Under the pieces are notes generated by a model. The model was given only the letters and a program-made list of their open reading frames with translations, ran no database searches and was not told the DNA's origin. Positions 1 through 7,911 of a DNA stretch of 64,000 nucleotides are shown piece by piece (positions within the stretch are counted from its first letter, which is position 1; every line of letters begins with the position of its first letter). This DNA is from Sphingomonas sp. OV641 (GTDB taxonomy: Bacteria; Pseudomonadota; Alphaproteobacteria; Sphingomonadales; Sphingomonadaceae): assembly GCF_900109205.1 (NCBI RefSeq), contig NZ_FNZB01000001.1, forward strand, positions 1,860,001 to 1,924,000, given 5' to 3'. A program made the translations under genes and the position numbers.

Positions 1-1
1 G

Positions 2-268
2 CTGTCCGATGCGGAAACCAGCCTGACCCGCTTCGGCAATCAGCGACGTAACCTGTTTTCGAGCATCGCGAGCCGGGATGGTTCCAGGCAGTCGGCGACC
101 TACGCCAAGCAGCGATACGAGCAGGGGGCGATCCCGCTGACCACATCCATCGAGGCCGAACGCGCGGCGCTGGCTGCTGATCAGTCGGTCCTGGAAGCGA
201 CGGGTGAACTTGATCGTGCATTCATCGCCTTGCAGAAGGCGATAGGACTGGGATGGAGCCAGCAGTGA
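2..268 (+). CDS. C-terminal end of a TolC/NodT-type outer membrane efflux protein (partial)
   Basis: An open frame enters from the left edge and stops with TGA at 266-268, giving 88 residues. The text RRNLFSSIASRDGSRQSATY followed by YEQGAIPLTTSIEAERAALA and a final LQKAIGLGW is typical of the last long helix pair of the outer membrane factor family. These proteins form the trimeric exit duct of RND or MFS tripartite efflux pumps. The tail QKAIGLGW is a common ending in these lipoprotein factors. The start, signal peptide and pump partners lie outside the window. The MarR gene 36 nt downstream on the same strand may regulate this pump operon, which is a frequent arrangement but is inferred here. 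Confidence 0.8.
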   Translation: MSDAETSLTRFGNQRRNLFSSIASRDGSRQSATYAKQRYEQGAIPLTTSIEAERAALAADQSVLEATGELDRAFIALQKAIGLGWSQQ

Positions 269-304
269 CGGTCTTGCAGCCATGCCAGGGAGGGGCCTGA
301 CCGC

Positions 305-799
305 GTGACGGCGCCGCTTCTGCCGCCACCTGCCCAGTATCTGCGTGATGACGCGATCAGGGGAGGGATGGACCTGATGTTCTTTGCTCACCGATCCCAT
401 CTGGCTCATGTCGATACCGAGCTGGCTAAGCAGAACCTCGGGCGGGCACACCACCGCGTTCTTTATTTCTTGGGGAGGCATCCCGAAATTTCCGTCAGCG
501 AACTCCTGGACGTTCTAAGCGTCACCAAGCAATCGCTTGGCAGGGTCATGAGGGACCTCATGGATCGCGGGCTCGTCTCCGGACGGGTCGGGGAGCGCGA
601 TCGTCGTCAGAAGCTGCTTTCTTTGACCGATAAGGGACGAGCGCTAGAAAACGCGCTTTTCGAGCATCTCAGGAGCAACATGGCGAACGCTTACCAAGCG
701 GCAGGAGAAACAGCCGTCACGGGCTACTGGATTGTTATGCAGCAGCTCATGCGCGCCGAAGCACGGGAGCAATTCCGCCGGCTGCACTCCAGACAGTGA
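305..799 (+). CDS. MarR-family winged-helix transcriptional regulator
   Basis: A 164-residue protein with the MarR layout: an N-terminal helix (LMFFAHRSHLAHVDTEL), a winged helix-turn-helix at about residues 55-105 (SVSELLDVLSVTKQSLGRVM recognition region, then the wing RVGERDRRQKLLSLTDKG) and a C-terminal dimerisation helix. The DRR turn in the wing is the family signature. MarR proteins usually repress efflux or stress genes until a phenolic ligand or oxidant releases them. It follows the efflux gene by 36 nt, so autoregulation of an efflux operon is likely but not shown. The start chosen is GTG at 305, with GGGAGGGG about 10 nt upstream; the ATG at 368 would shorten it by 21 residues. Confidence 0.85.
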   Translation: MTAPLLPPPAQYLRDDAIRGGMDLMFFAHRSHLAHVDTELAKQNLGRAHHRVLYFLGRHPEISVSELLDVLSVTKQSLGRVMRDLMDRGLVSGRVGERDRRQKLLSLTDKGRALENALFEHLRSNMANAYQAAGETAVTGYWIVMQQLMRAEAREQFRRLHSRQ

Positions 800-865
800 T
801 CGCCGCAAACAGATGCCGGACCAGGTCGAAGGGGGGCTTCATCGACCTGGCCCGGCCGGTTTCAC

Positions 866-1435
866 CTATCCTGCAAGCCCGGAGGGGGTAAGGGACTTGC
901 CAGTGGTGAGCTCGTTCTCCAGCACCGGGACCGCAGTGCCGGCGACCTGCTGCAGCGCCGGATCGGTTCCATCCTGCGCGTAACCCTTGTGCACGGCCCA
1001 TGCGGCCTGCTGGACCTGCGCGGACTGGGTCAGATACAGATTGTCGAACGCGCTTTTGGGCGCCTTCTGGAGCAGCTTGAGCAGGGCGGCTCGGTCGGCG
1101 GACAGGCTCGAGGGCGGCGCCTTTATCGTGCGCTGATCGTTCTTCAGCGCCGCAAGTAGCGCCTGGTGGCTGCTCTGCGTTTCCGCCAGCACGCGCTTGG
1201 CATAGGCCTTGACGTCATCCCGCTGCGCGCGTGTCGCGGCGAGCTGCGCGGCCTTGATCTGGTAAAGGTTGGCGTCGGCCGCCGCGAGCACGTAATTGGG
1301 TCCGCTCTGGCTCGCGATCGGCGAAACGCCGACGTCGGCGCTGGTCATCGTTCCCGAAGTGGCGGGCGAAACGGCCTGCGCCAACACTGGTATCGGCGCC
1401 AGGGTGAGCAACGCAGCCACTATCGCAGTCTTCAT
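866..1435 (-). CDS. DUF4142 family secreted protein
   Basis: The 189-residue product begins with a clear Sec signal peptide (MKTAIVAALLTLAPIPVLAQ, cleavage after LAQ). The mature part is helical, with a central YLxxAxxADLYQIKAAQLA-like stretch and a final TGKSLTPSGLAG. This matches the DUF4142 family, a ferritin-like four-helix domain found in envelope proteins of unknown function, often in stress-induced genes. The ATG at 1435 is preceded by GGAGG at a 6-nt spacing. An upstream extension of the open frame to 2035 runs antisense to the next gene and has no coding sense. A good EcfG-type promoter (1485-1509) lies upstream, so general stress induction is the best guess. Confidence 0.8.
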   Translation of the reverse strand: MKTAIVAALLTLAPIPVLAQAVSPATSGTMTSADVGVSPIASQSGPNYVLAAADANLYQIKAAQLAATRAQRDDVKAYAKRVLAETQSSHQALLAALKNDQRTIKAPPSSLSADRAALLKLLQKAPKSAFDNLYLTQSAQVQQAAWAVHKGYAQDGTDPALQQVAGTAVPVLENELTTGKSLTPSGLAG

Positions 1436-1484
1436 TGAGATCCTCCATTGGTGTTGTGAGGCGTTGACCGAAATCAACGAGCTG

Positions 1485-1509
1485 AACGATAAGGAAACGG
1501 AACGGTTCC
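1485..1509 (-). promoter_or_regulatory. EcfG-type general stress promoter for the DUF4142 gene
   Basis: On the minus strand GGAAC (1505-1509) is followed after exactly 16 nt by CGTT (1485-1488). This fits the alphaproteobacterial EcfG consensus GGAAC-N16/17-CGTT. It is about 50 nt upstream of the ATG at 1435, leaving a normal 5' leader. The same arrangement occurs upstream of the csbD-like gene at 20730-20754. Confidence 0.65.
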
Positions 1510-1577
1510 CTTTCTCTAAACTCGTTTGGTGAACCCACTGGATGGATGGCCGCTCGGACGGCTGGAGGTGCGCGGCG

Positions 1578-3152
1578 ATGAAGAACACGACGGCCAGGGG
1601 GACCGTTCCCGCGCCGGCAGCGTCAAAAGCTGAAGCGCCAGGCCGGACTGCCGGGTCCTTCTTGCGCAGGAGCGAAGTCTCGAGTGCCTCGATCGCATCC
1701 GTCCTGCTCTGCGTCGCCTGCCTCGCTGGCTGCGACCGAACGCCTCGCCAGGCGCCGCCGCGAGCGACGGACACGATCAACGTGCCACCGCAGACGTCCA
1801 CCGTCGATGTGCCGATCGTCGCGGACCTGGACAAGCTGGCCCGAAGCCTCGAACAGGCGATTCCACGTCGCCTCTGGTCGATCGACAAGCCGGGGCAGAC
1901 CTGCCTTCCGCCGAAGAAGGTCAAGATCCTCTTCGCGAAGATAAAGACGCCCGCCATCCAGTGCCGCATCACCGGCACCGTCGTCCGAGGGCCGCTGGTG
2001 CTGGAGGGCTCGGGAAAAACGATCATTGTCACCATGCCGCTTCACGCCGCGATCAGCGCGCGCGACGTGGGAGGCGTACTCAGCCGGGAAACGGCCGAGG
2101 CGGACGCCCGCGTCCGGGCTGTGATCAGGCTCGACATCGCCCGCGACTGGTCGCCGCGCGGCACGGTGTCGATCGCCTACGACTGGACCGACGAGCCCCA
2201 CGTCGACTTCCTTGGCCAGCGCATCGAGTTCACCAGCAAGGCTGACGCCAAGCTCGCCGGCGTCGTCGCGCGCCTGGAGCGTTCGCTGCCGCAGGAACTC
2301 GGCAGATTGCAGCTGCGCGAGCAGGTCGCGCAGGTCTGGGGGTCGGCGTTCACCTCCGTCCAACTGAACCGGGCGAACCCGCCGGTGTGGATGCGGATCA
2401 CGCCCCGGCAGTTGAGCTACGGAGGCTACACCATCTCGCGCAACCGGGTGAACCTGGCTCTAGGGCTGACGGCAGTTACGGAGACGTTCGTCGGCGACCG
2501 GCCACCTGATCCGCAGCGCCGGCCGCTCCCCGACATGACGCGCACGCAGCCCGGACCCGGCCGCATCCTGTTCGCCATACCCGTCATCGCCGACTATCGT
2601 CAGCTGGAGCCGGTCCTCGCCAAGGCATTGGTGAAGCGGTCGCGCCGCCCCTTCGAAGTGCCCGGTGTCGGGGCCGTGCGCGCGCAGTTCCACCAAGTGA
2701 CCATCTACGGCACGACGGGCGGCAAGATCGCAGTCGGGCTTCGCTTCAGCGCGGCAGCCGAAGGCGGGGAGCCTTCGCGGGGCACGATCTGGCTTACCGC
2801 CACGCCGCGCAACGCCGTCAACGATCGCCGTGTCGCGTTCGACGATCTCACCGTCGCCAGTGTGACCGACTCGGTCCGGACAAGCCTGCTGCTGAAGCTT
2901 GCCAACACTCCCGGCATATCTGGCACTGTGTCAGCCGCGCTGACCCAGAATTTCGAAAAGGATTTCGACAAGCTGTTCGGCAAGATCACCCGTGCGATCG
3001 ACGAGAAGCGTATCGGCGACCTGATCGTGCGCGCCCGCATCACGGACGTGCGGACGGGCCAGCTGAAGGCGGCGGGGCAAGGCGTCTACCTGCCGGTATG
3101 GGGGCGCGGCACGGCCACGATCGGCCTTGCGCCACGGCGGGCCGGAAATTGA
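1578..3152 (+). CDS. DUF4403 family lipoprotein
   Basis: A 524-residue product with a lipoprotein signal ending in the lipobox LAGC (SVLLCVACLAGC), so it is probably anchored in the envelope. The rest shows the DUF4403 pattern: duplicated lobes with basic and aromatic patches (LARSLEQAIPRRLWSIDKPG near the start; GRILFAIPVIADYRQLEPVL starting the second lobe) and an ending VYLPVWGRGTATIGL. The family is of unknown function; its lobes are thought to resemble lipid-binding beta-barrels, which is family knowledge and not visible here. The ATG at 1578 was chosen because GGAGG precedes it by 9 nt; an in-frame ATG at 1542 exists. It is divergent from the DUF4142 gene and shares the promoter region. 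Confidence 0.75.
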   Translation: MKNTTARGTVPAPAASKAEAPGRTAGSFLRRSEVSSASIASVLLCVACLAGCDRTPRQAPPRATDTINVPPQTSTVDVPIVADLDKLARSLEQAIPRRLWSIDKPGQTCLPPKKVKILFAKIKTPAIQCRITGTVVRGPLVLEGSGKTIIVTMPLHAAISARDVGGVLSRETAEADARVRAVIRLDIARDWSPRGTVSIAYDWTDEPHVDFLGQRIEFTSKADAKLAGVVARLERSLPQELGRLQLREQVAQVWGSAFTSVQLNRANPPVWMRITPRQLSYGGYTISRNRVNLALGLTAVTETFVGDRPPDPQRRPLPDMTRTQPGPGRILFAIPVIADYRQLEPVLAKALVKRSRRPFEVPGVGAVRAQFHQVTIYGTTGGKIAVGLRFSAAAEGGEPSRGTIWLTATPRNAVNDRRVAFDDLTVASVTDSVRTSLLLKLANTPGISGTVSAALTQNFEKDFDKLFGKITRAIDEKRIGDLIVRARITDVRTGQLKAAGQGVYLPVWGRGTATIGLAPRRAGN

Positions 3153-3263
3153 GATCTCTGCTGCAGCCTTGACGCCTGCTTGATCGTCCCAGCGGCAACG
3201 CTGCAGCCTCTTTCGATCTTGGCAGAACTATTCAAAGGTCAAATCAAATCATCCGGCTCTGTC

Positions 3264-3920
3264 TCACGGTATCGTCGGACGCGCATCGCTCTGCTTGGTC
3301 GCCCGGTGGAGGGCTGTGACGCGCTTGACTTGTGCGATGCTGCAACCCGCCAGCGCCGCCGTTTTCGCTATGCTCATCCCAGCCTCACGAAGTGAGACGA
3401 TGCGGCGATGATGGGCCAAGTCTGGTTTTCGACCGGTGTAGCGTCCCTCCCGCTTGGCGATCGCTATGCCTTCCCGCTGCCGCTCGCGGCGCAGTTCGTA
3501 ATCATCGCGAGCGGTCTGAAGCGCAACCCTCAGTAACATGTCTTGAATTGCCTCTAGGACGATGCGCGTCACCCCGCCATTGTCCTCGGCAAGATCGGTA
3601 AGATCCACGATTCCTGGTACGGCTAGCCTCGCTCCCTTGTCGCGGATAGCGGTGACGAGCCTCTCCGCCTCAGCCAGCGGCAGGCGACTGATCCGATCGA
3701 TCTTTTCGGCGATAACCACTTCGCCCATTTGCAGGTCGGCTATCATGCGAAGCAACTCGGGCCTGTCAGGACGCGCGCCGGAAGCCTTCTCGCGATAAAC
3801 AGCTGCGACATAATACCCCGCGGCACGCGAGGACACGACCATCGCCTCTTGTCGTTCAAGATCCTGCTCGTCGGTGCTGACGCGCAGGTACACGCGAGCA
3901 GCGCGGACTGTCGTACTCAT
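3264..3920 (-). CDS. Small serine recombinase (resolvase/invertase family)
   Basis: A 218-residue protein with the N-terminal catalytic domain of resolvases: ARVYLRVSTDEQDLERQEAM carries the nucleophile Ser15 and following Arg/Asp residues, then VVIAEKIDRISRLPLAEAER and the long E-helix. The C-terminal part contains a helix-turn-helix (GMSIAKTAALAGCSIAQVKR). Family members catalyse site-specific recombination through a Ser-DNA link. The ATG at 3920 has GGAG 5 nt upstream; an in-frame start at 3965 would span the palindrome at 3931-3944. No transposase is adjacent, so this is either an orphan resolvase from a decayed element or an invertase. It neighbours a toxin-antitoxin pair and a nuclease, suggesting a mobile patch. 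Confidence 0.85.
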   Translation of the reverse strand: MSTTVRAARVYLRVSTDEQDLERQEAMVVSSRAAGYYVAAVYREKASGARPDRPELLRMIADLQMGEVVIAEKIDRISRLPLAEAERLVTAIRDKGARLAVPGIVDLTDLAEDNGGVTRIVLEAIQDMLLRVALQTARDDYELRRERQREGIAIAKREGRYTGRKPDLAHHRRIVSLREAGMSIAKTAALAGCSIAQVKRVTALHRATKQSDARPTIP

Positions 3921-3930
3921 GTTGGCTCCG

Positions 3931-3944
3931 TTGGGTATACCCAA
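3931..3944. promoter_or_regulatory. Perfect 14-bp palindrome upstream of the recombinase
   Basis: TTGGGTATACCCAA is a perfect palindrome that ends 11 nt upstream of the recombinase ATG. It could be a recombinase binding or crossover sub-site, or an autoregulatory operator. Its placement next to the gene is typical of resolvase res regions, but no second or third sub-site was recognised. Confidence 0.4.
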
Positions 3945-4153
3945 TTGCGCCACCGCTGCGATCACCGGCTCTGAATAGCAAGCGCGGATCCTGTCGAGCC
4001 TAGCTCAGCAAGCCAAGCCTAAGTGGCTACCGCACGCAGACATGAACGGCCACCGATCACCAAACGCGTCGAAAGGTCCTGCTTCGTGCTATCCCTGTGC
4101 GCCGGTATTCGGTAAGGGATGGTGATTGGGTCAGCTAAGCAAGTTTGGTGCAG

Positions 4154-4402
4154 ATGGAAGCACAGAGAGTTAAGATTGTAGACGGTGGTAAACTCGTGAT
4201 TCCGGCGGCTATGCGCCGTGAGCTCGGGATCACCACGGGTGACACCGTTCTCGTCGATGTGGATGATGGCGAGTTGCGGGTACGATCCGTGCCTAAGGCA
4301 CTTGAACGTGCTCGCGCCATCCTGCGCAAGTATGTGCCTGCTGGGGTCGGGTTGGCTGACGAGCTGATTGCGGAGCGTCGGCGTGAGGCGGAGCGTGAGT
4401 AG
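4154..4402 (+). CDS. AbrB/SpoVT-type antitoxin (VapB-like)
   Basis: An 82-residue protein whose first half is a swapped-hairpin AbrB domain: VKIVDGGKLVIPAAMRRELG, then ITTGDTVLVDVDDGELRVRS. The second half is a charged helical tail (LADELIAERRREAERE) of the kind that wraps a PIN toxin. The downstream PIN gene starts within its last codons, which is the standard VapBC order. The ATG at 4154 is used; TTG 4145 and GTG 4148 are in-frame alternatives and no strong Shine-Dalgarno is visible. VapB normally represses its own promoter together with VapC, so the DNA just upstream probably carries the operator. Confidence 0.85.
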   Translation: MEAQRVKIVDGGKLVIPAAMRRELGITTGDTVLVDVDDGELRVRSVPKALERARAILRKYVPAGVGLADELIAERRREAERE

Positions 4403-4793
4403 CAAAGTCGTACTCGACGCCTCCGCCCTGCTCTGCCTTCTGAACGATGAACCCGGGGCGGATCGGATAGTCGACGTGCTCACCCGTAGCATCATCGGAA
4501 CGACCAACCTCGCCGAGGTCGTCTCCAAGCTCCGGGACCGAGGACTGCCGCTCGACGAGGTGCGTGAGGCGCTTGGCGGGCTGCACCTCGATGTCCGGCC
4601 GCTCACTCCTGCCCAAGCGCTCATCGTAGGCGACCTTCGGCCAGCGACGAAGGCGCTTGGCCTGTCGCTTGGCGACCGGGCATGCCTTGCTTTGGCGATC
4701 GACCTGCAAGCCGAGATGCTCACAACGGACGGCCCACTTGCGAGCGCCGAGGTCGGCATCAGCATCACCAATGTGCGACCGCTTGCAGAGTAG
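4395..4793 (+). CDS. PIN-domain ribonuclease toxin (VapC-like)
   Basis: A 132-residue PIN-domain protein with the acidic active-site set in order: VVLDASALLCLLNDEPG (Asp8), TTNLAEVVSK (Glu41), SLGDRACLALA (Asp94) and LTTDGPLA (Asp112). VapC toxins are Mg-dependent RNases that cleave tRNA or rRNA when not bound by VapB. The GTG start at 4395 overlaps the antitoxin stop by 8 nt and is preceded by GGCGGAG, which implies translational coupling. All four catalytic acids are present, so the toxin looks intact. The target RNA cannot be told from the sequence. Confidence 0.85.
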   Translation: MSSKVVLDASALLCLLNDEPGADRIVDVLTRSIIGTTNLAEVVSKLRDRGLPLDEVREALGGLHLDVRPLTPAQALIVGDLRPATKALGLSLGDRACLALAIDLQAEMLTTDGPLASAEVGISITNVRPLAE

Positions 4794-4882
4794 TCGCAGA
4801 TTCGTACTTTTGGGTACTGTTCGGCAGGTTGCCATGCTGTCCGCAATCTAACCAGACGAAACAATAAGAACGTCTAAAGAAG

Positions 4883-5890
4883 ATGGCAGAACCGATGAAC
4901 GAGAAGCAGGCGCGACAACTCCTACGAACGGCTAACGAGGATGAGCCAGTCCTGCTGACGCCCGCCATTCTACAGAAGCTCGACCTGAGCGATGTTCAGG
5001 ACGGCTGCGGGTTTCAGGTTGGTCAGATCAAGGGTGGTGTCCACCACTTAGATTGGAACGGAGCCGTCCACCGGCGCGGTAGTGCTCTGGTTGGGGAGGC
5101 CGATCATACATGGACACGGAAATATTGGTACTCGCCTATTGGTCTCGAGCAATACCTCGACCTGGTTAGGCGAGCGGTCGAGGCCCGGCAGAAATCTTCC
5201 GGCGACACCGAGGTGTCCTACCAAGACGATGACGGCGCATATGTGGCGTTGCGCTTCGAGATTGCGACGGCAGAGACGAACCTTTCTAAGGCTTACCTTG
5301 CGGTCCGCAGGGTCGCAGAGCAAGTAGAGGAGGCCGCTTCGGATGCAGCAGACGAGGTAGGGAAGCGCATCGCTGAGGTGGCGGCGCGCCTTTCCGGTTG
5401 GGGAAGCCTGACTCTCGACGCGCTGGTAGATGCGGTGGAGAACGCGTCGAACAATCAAGCTAAGGGTCGCTCGCTTGAAGAGCTATGCGCTCGCCTTTTC
5501 GAAACCGTGGCGGGGATGACCGTTACCCAGCGCATCCTCACGGAGACCGAGGAGATCGACATCTCCCTCATCAACGGCAGCGATGAGGCCCGGTTGAAAC
5601 GTGAAGGAGCAATCATCCTTGCCGAGTGTAAGAACTGGTCAGGCAAATGCGGGAAGAACGAATTCGTTGTGTTTCGATCGAAGCTTGAGAACCGCGCTCA
5701 ACGAGCGACTCTCGGCTTCTTGATTTCATGGAACGGGTTCGCCGAGACGGTCACGAAGGAGATGCTGAGGGGAAGCCGCGAAGACTTACTAATCGTGCCG
5801 CTAGCGGGGGATGACCTTCGTCGGGCTGTACGTGACAGCGACTTCACCAAAGTCATGCTCCGAGCATGGGACGCGGCGGTCGCTATGTAG
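4883..5890 (+). CDS. Mrr-like PD-(D/E)xK restriction endonuclease domain protein
   Basis: A 335-residue protein. Residues 195-300 show a Mrr/type IV-like nuclease core: GRSLEELCARLFE (Glu200 region), then TEEIDISL with Asp226, and IILAECKNWSGK with Glu248 and Lys250, matching the PD-(D/E)xK signature. The first 190 residues are unfamiliar: a conserved-looking GGVHHLDWNGAVHRRGSALV segment, then a helical linker (VEEAASDAADEVGKRIAEVA). No methyltransferase or other restriction subunit is adjacent, so it may act alone on modified or foreign DNA, as Mrr-type enzymes do. Codon use appears less GC-rich than in flanking genes and it sits with a recombinase and VapBC, consistent with acquisition by transfer. 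The substrate is unknown. Confidence 0.65.
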   Translation: MAEPMNEKQARQLLRTANEDEPVLLTPAILQKLDLSDVQDGCGFQVGQIKGGVHHLDWNGAVHRRGSALVGEADHTWTRKYWYSPIGLEQYLDLVRRAVEARQKSSGDTEVSYQDDDGAYVALRFEIATAETNLSKAYLAVRRVAEQVEEAASDAADEVGKRIAEVAARLSGWGSLTLDALVDAVENASNNQAKGRSLEELCARLFETVAGMTVTQRILTETEEIDISLINGSDEARLKREGAIILAECKNWSGKCGKNEFVVFRSKLENRAQRATLGFLISWNGFAETVTKEMLRGSREDLLIVPLAGDDLRRAVRDSDFTKVMLRAWDAAVAM

Positions 5891-6150
5891 CGGTATCTAG
5901 GCCGACACTCCCGCGTATCGACCGTCGGGCGCGACTGAACACATCGAACGGCTTAACGTCCGCCGTATCAGGCGCAAATCCACCATTTTGGGATGCCTTC
6001 AGAAGAGGCGGTTTCGTCCACTGTTTCGGGGAAACCTACATTGGGGATGAGATGCGTGTCGCATCCAGGGCCCCCGACCCAGCGTCCGACGACCCAAGAA
6101 CATTCAGGATCGCAGCATCGAACGCCGGCCGAAGCTTTCGGAGAGGTGTT

Positions 6151-6678
6151 ATGAGGTCGATCATGACCACTGCGGCCTGTGCCGCGCTATGCTTTGCCGT
6201 GCCCCCGGCGCTCCACGCCCAGGGCCAGACTTCACCAGACGTTGTCTATGCGCCCAACGTCGGACCGCATCATTTGACATTGGTTCAATGGTCGGGCCGC
6301 GTGAGCCAGGAGATTGAAAGCCAACTTCAATATCCCCGCATTCCGACCCCAGAAGAGGCGGGGAGCGGGATCGTTCACGTCAAATTCCGCTGCAGCCCTA
6401 GCGGTGCTGCCGATCAGGCTACTGTGATGAAGTCGTCCGGCTCCGGCTGGCTGGATCAGGCCGCGCTTCGTGCCGTGAAGCGGCTGAAGAACCTGCACCC
6501 GCTCGCCACCGGCGCGAACCCGGATCAGAAATATGTCGCGCTTATCCTATTCTCCACGTCTCCGCGAGAACACGCACGGCAACTGGCCATGATCAACGAA
6601 GAAGCGAAACAGCGTAATGCATGGTTCAAGGGCGGCACGCAGACCGCCAGCATCATGCTGGCGCCCGACGAGAGTTGA
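6151..6678 (+). CDS. Secreted protein with a TonB C-terminal-like domain
   Basis: A 175-residue protein with a signal peptide (RSIMTTAACAALCFAVPPAL, then HAQ). The mature domain resembles the TonB C-terminal fold: YPRIPTPEEAGSGIVHVKFR, then GAADQATVMKSSGSGWLDQA and ALRAVKRLKNLHPL. In TonB this domain touches outer-membrane receptors. Here there is no N-terminal transmembrane anchor or proline-rich spacer, so it is a stand-alone periplasmic TonB_C protein and not a full TonB; such proteins are common in sphingomonads. The ATG at 6151 follows GGAGAGG; in-frame sequence upstream to 5866 has no coding character. It is convergent with the next gene. Confidence 0.75.
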   Translation: MRSIMTTAACAALCFAVPPALHAQGQTSPDVVYAPNVGPHHLTLVQWSGRVSQEIESQLQYPRIPTPEEAGSGIVHVKFRCSPSGAADQATVMKSSGSGWLDQAALRAVKRLKNLHPLATGANPDQKYVALILFSTSPREHARQLAMINEEAKQRNAWFKGGTQTASIMLAPDES

Positions 6679-6759
6679 GAGGCAAGGCTGGGCGCTGGCG
6701 GTGGCAATGCCGTCGCGCCCTGTCCTGGCGGCTTATTGAAAGCAGTGAGTTTGCATCCG

Positions 6760-7698
6760 TCAGGGGCGGCGCACTTCGTATGCCCGTATGCCGGTGCCAA
6801 GACGATTGGCGCCGACGGCGAGTTGTTCACCACTGACGTTTGCAATGAATGCAGGGCTCTTTTCCTGGTTCGGCGCGAGACGCGCGTCATTGTCGTCGAT
6901 CTTGAGCCCGGCGGACGAATATTTACGCTGCTCGGCCGCGACAACGATAAGACCGCTCCAGTTTTCCTTCTGCGTTCCCTGAACGAACGTGTTGCGCGCG
7001 ATCTCGCCCGTGGCGCCTTCCGGCAGGTCGATCATGTAATTGGTGCGGCTTCCCGCTGAATCGTCGAAGCTATTGTCGGTGATCGTCACCTGCGGCACGC
7101 GTAGCTTCACATAGTGGCCACCGCGGCCTCGCTCGAAGCGGGAATTGGTGATCGTCACGCCGCCGCTGTTGGCGAGATAGATGGAATGGGCGCAATCCTC
7201 CGTCTCGTGGCATTGGCCAAGCCCGGAGAAGGTCGAGCGATCGACCGTGACACGGCTCGCGTCCTCCGTACCGCCCAGGATGCCTTCCTGGCTGTCGAGG
7301 AACATGGCGTTGCGGACGGTCAGATCACCGATCTCGATACGGATGCCCGCCCCATTTCCGTCAGGCACGCGAATGCCACGGAACACCAGCCCGTCCACGA
7401 CCGAGCCGTTGCCGCGAAGGACCAGGGCGGCCTTGTCCTCGCACGCTCCTTCAAAGATTGCCGTTCCGGCTTGTCGCGCCTTGAAGGTGATCCGCCCTGC
7501 CTGCTGCACCGCGCATTCGCGATAAACACCCGGTGCGATCAAGACGGTGAAATCCTGGCCACGATTGGCCTGCAACGCCTCGTCGAGGGTCGCAAAACCC
7601 TCCCCGCTTTCCTGCACGACGAACGGCGCCGCCCCGTTCTGTCCGCTCACCGGTACGGCGGCGATCGCGACAGCGAGAAAGACGGGGGCAAAACGCAT
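6760..7698 (-). CDS. Secreted right-handed parallel beta-helix protein
   Basis: A 312-residue protein with a signal peptide (MRFAPVFLAVAIAAVPVSG). The body carries repeated short turns typical of a pectate-lyase-like right-handed beta-helix: GSVVDGLVFRGIRV, IGDLTVRNAMFLDS, ASRVTVDRSTFSGL, GGVTITNSRFERG, PQVTITDNSFDDS and TGEIARNTFVQG. Each rung has the NxxF or DxxF asparagine/aspartate ladder seen in such helices. Many relatives bind or cleave polysaccharides, but I see no catalytic lyase motif, so a sugar-binding or structural role is equally possible. Start: ATG 7698, with AAGGA about 9 nt upstream; ATG 7716 is an alternative. Confidence 0.7.
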   Translation of the reverse strand: MRFAPVFLAVAIAAVPVSGQNGAAPFVVQESGEGFATLDEALQANRGQDFTVLIAPGVYRECAVQQAGRITFKARQAGTAIFEGACEDKAALVLRGNGSVVDGLVFRGIRVPDGNGAGIRIEIGDLTVRNAMFLDSQEGILGGTEDASRVTVDRSTFSGLGQCHETEDCAHSIYLANSGGVTITNSRFERGRGGHYVKLRVPQVTITDNSFDDSAGSRTNYMIDLPEGATGEIARNTFVQGTQKENWSGLIVVAAEQRKYSSAGLKIDDNDARLAPNQEKSPAFIANVSGEQLAVGANRLGTGIRAYEVRRP

Positions 7699-7911
7699 GG
7701 GGAGGAATCCTTTCATGCCCTCCTGACGCGGCGAACCCGGGCGCGAAAGTGTCAAACGCTCCATCTCTCGGCCGAACTGCTCGGAACGGGCTACCGAGGC
7801 CACCTATTGTCCCGTCGCGGCACGCTTCCACTGCGTCGCGTTTCCTGTTGCAACTGACTTAATCGGGCCGCACAAGCGTGACGAAACACGTCCATTAGGC
7901 GGAGAGGCACA

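Noticed and set aside
1499..1526. GGAAC...CGTT on the plus strand upstream of the DUF4403 gene
   Set aside because: The spacing is 19 nt, outside the 16-17 nt accepted for EcfG, so only the minus-strand site was kept.
5866..6150. In-frame extension upstream of the TonB-C gene
   Set aside because: Ser/Arg/Pro-rich, without a ribosome-binding site; the signal peptide starts cleanly at 6151.
7114..7857. A 247-residue frame opposite the beta-helix gene
   Set aside because: Antisense to the beta-helix coding sequence; the rungs, signal peptide and signature Asn/Asp ladder are all on the minus strand.
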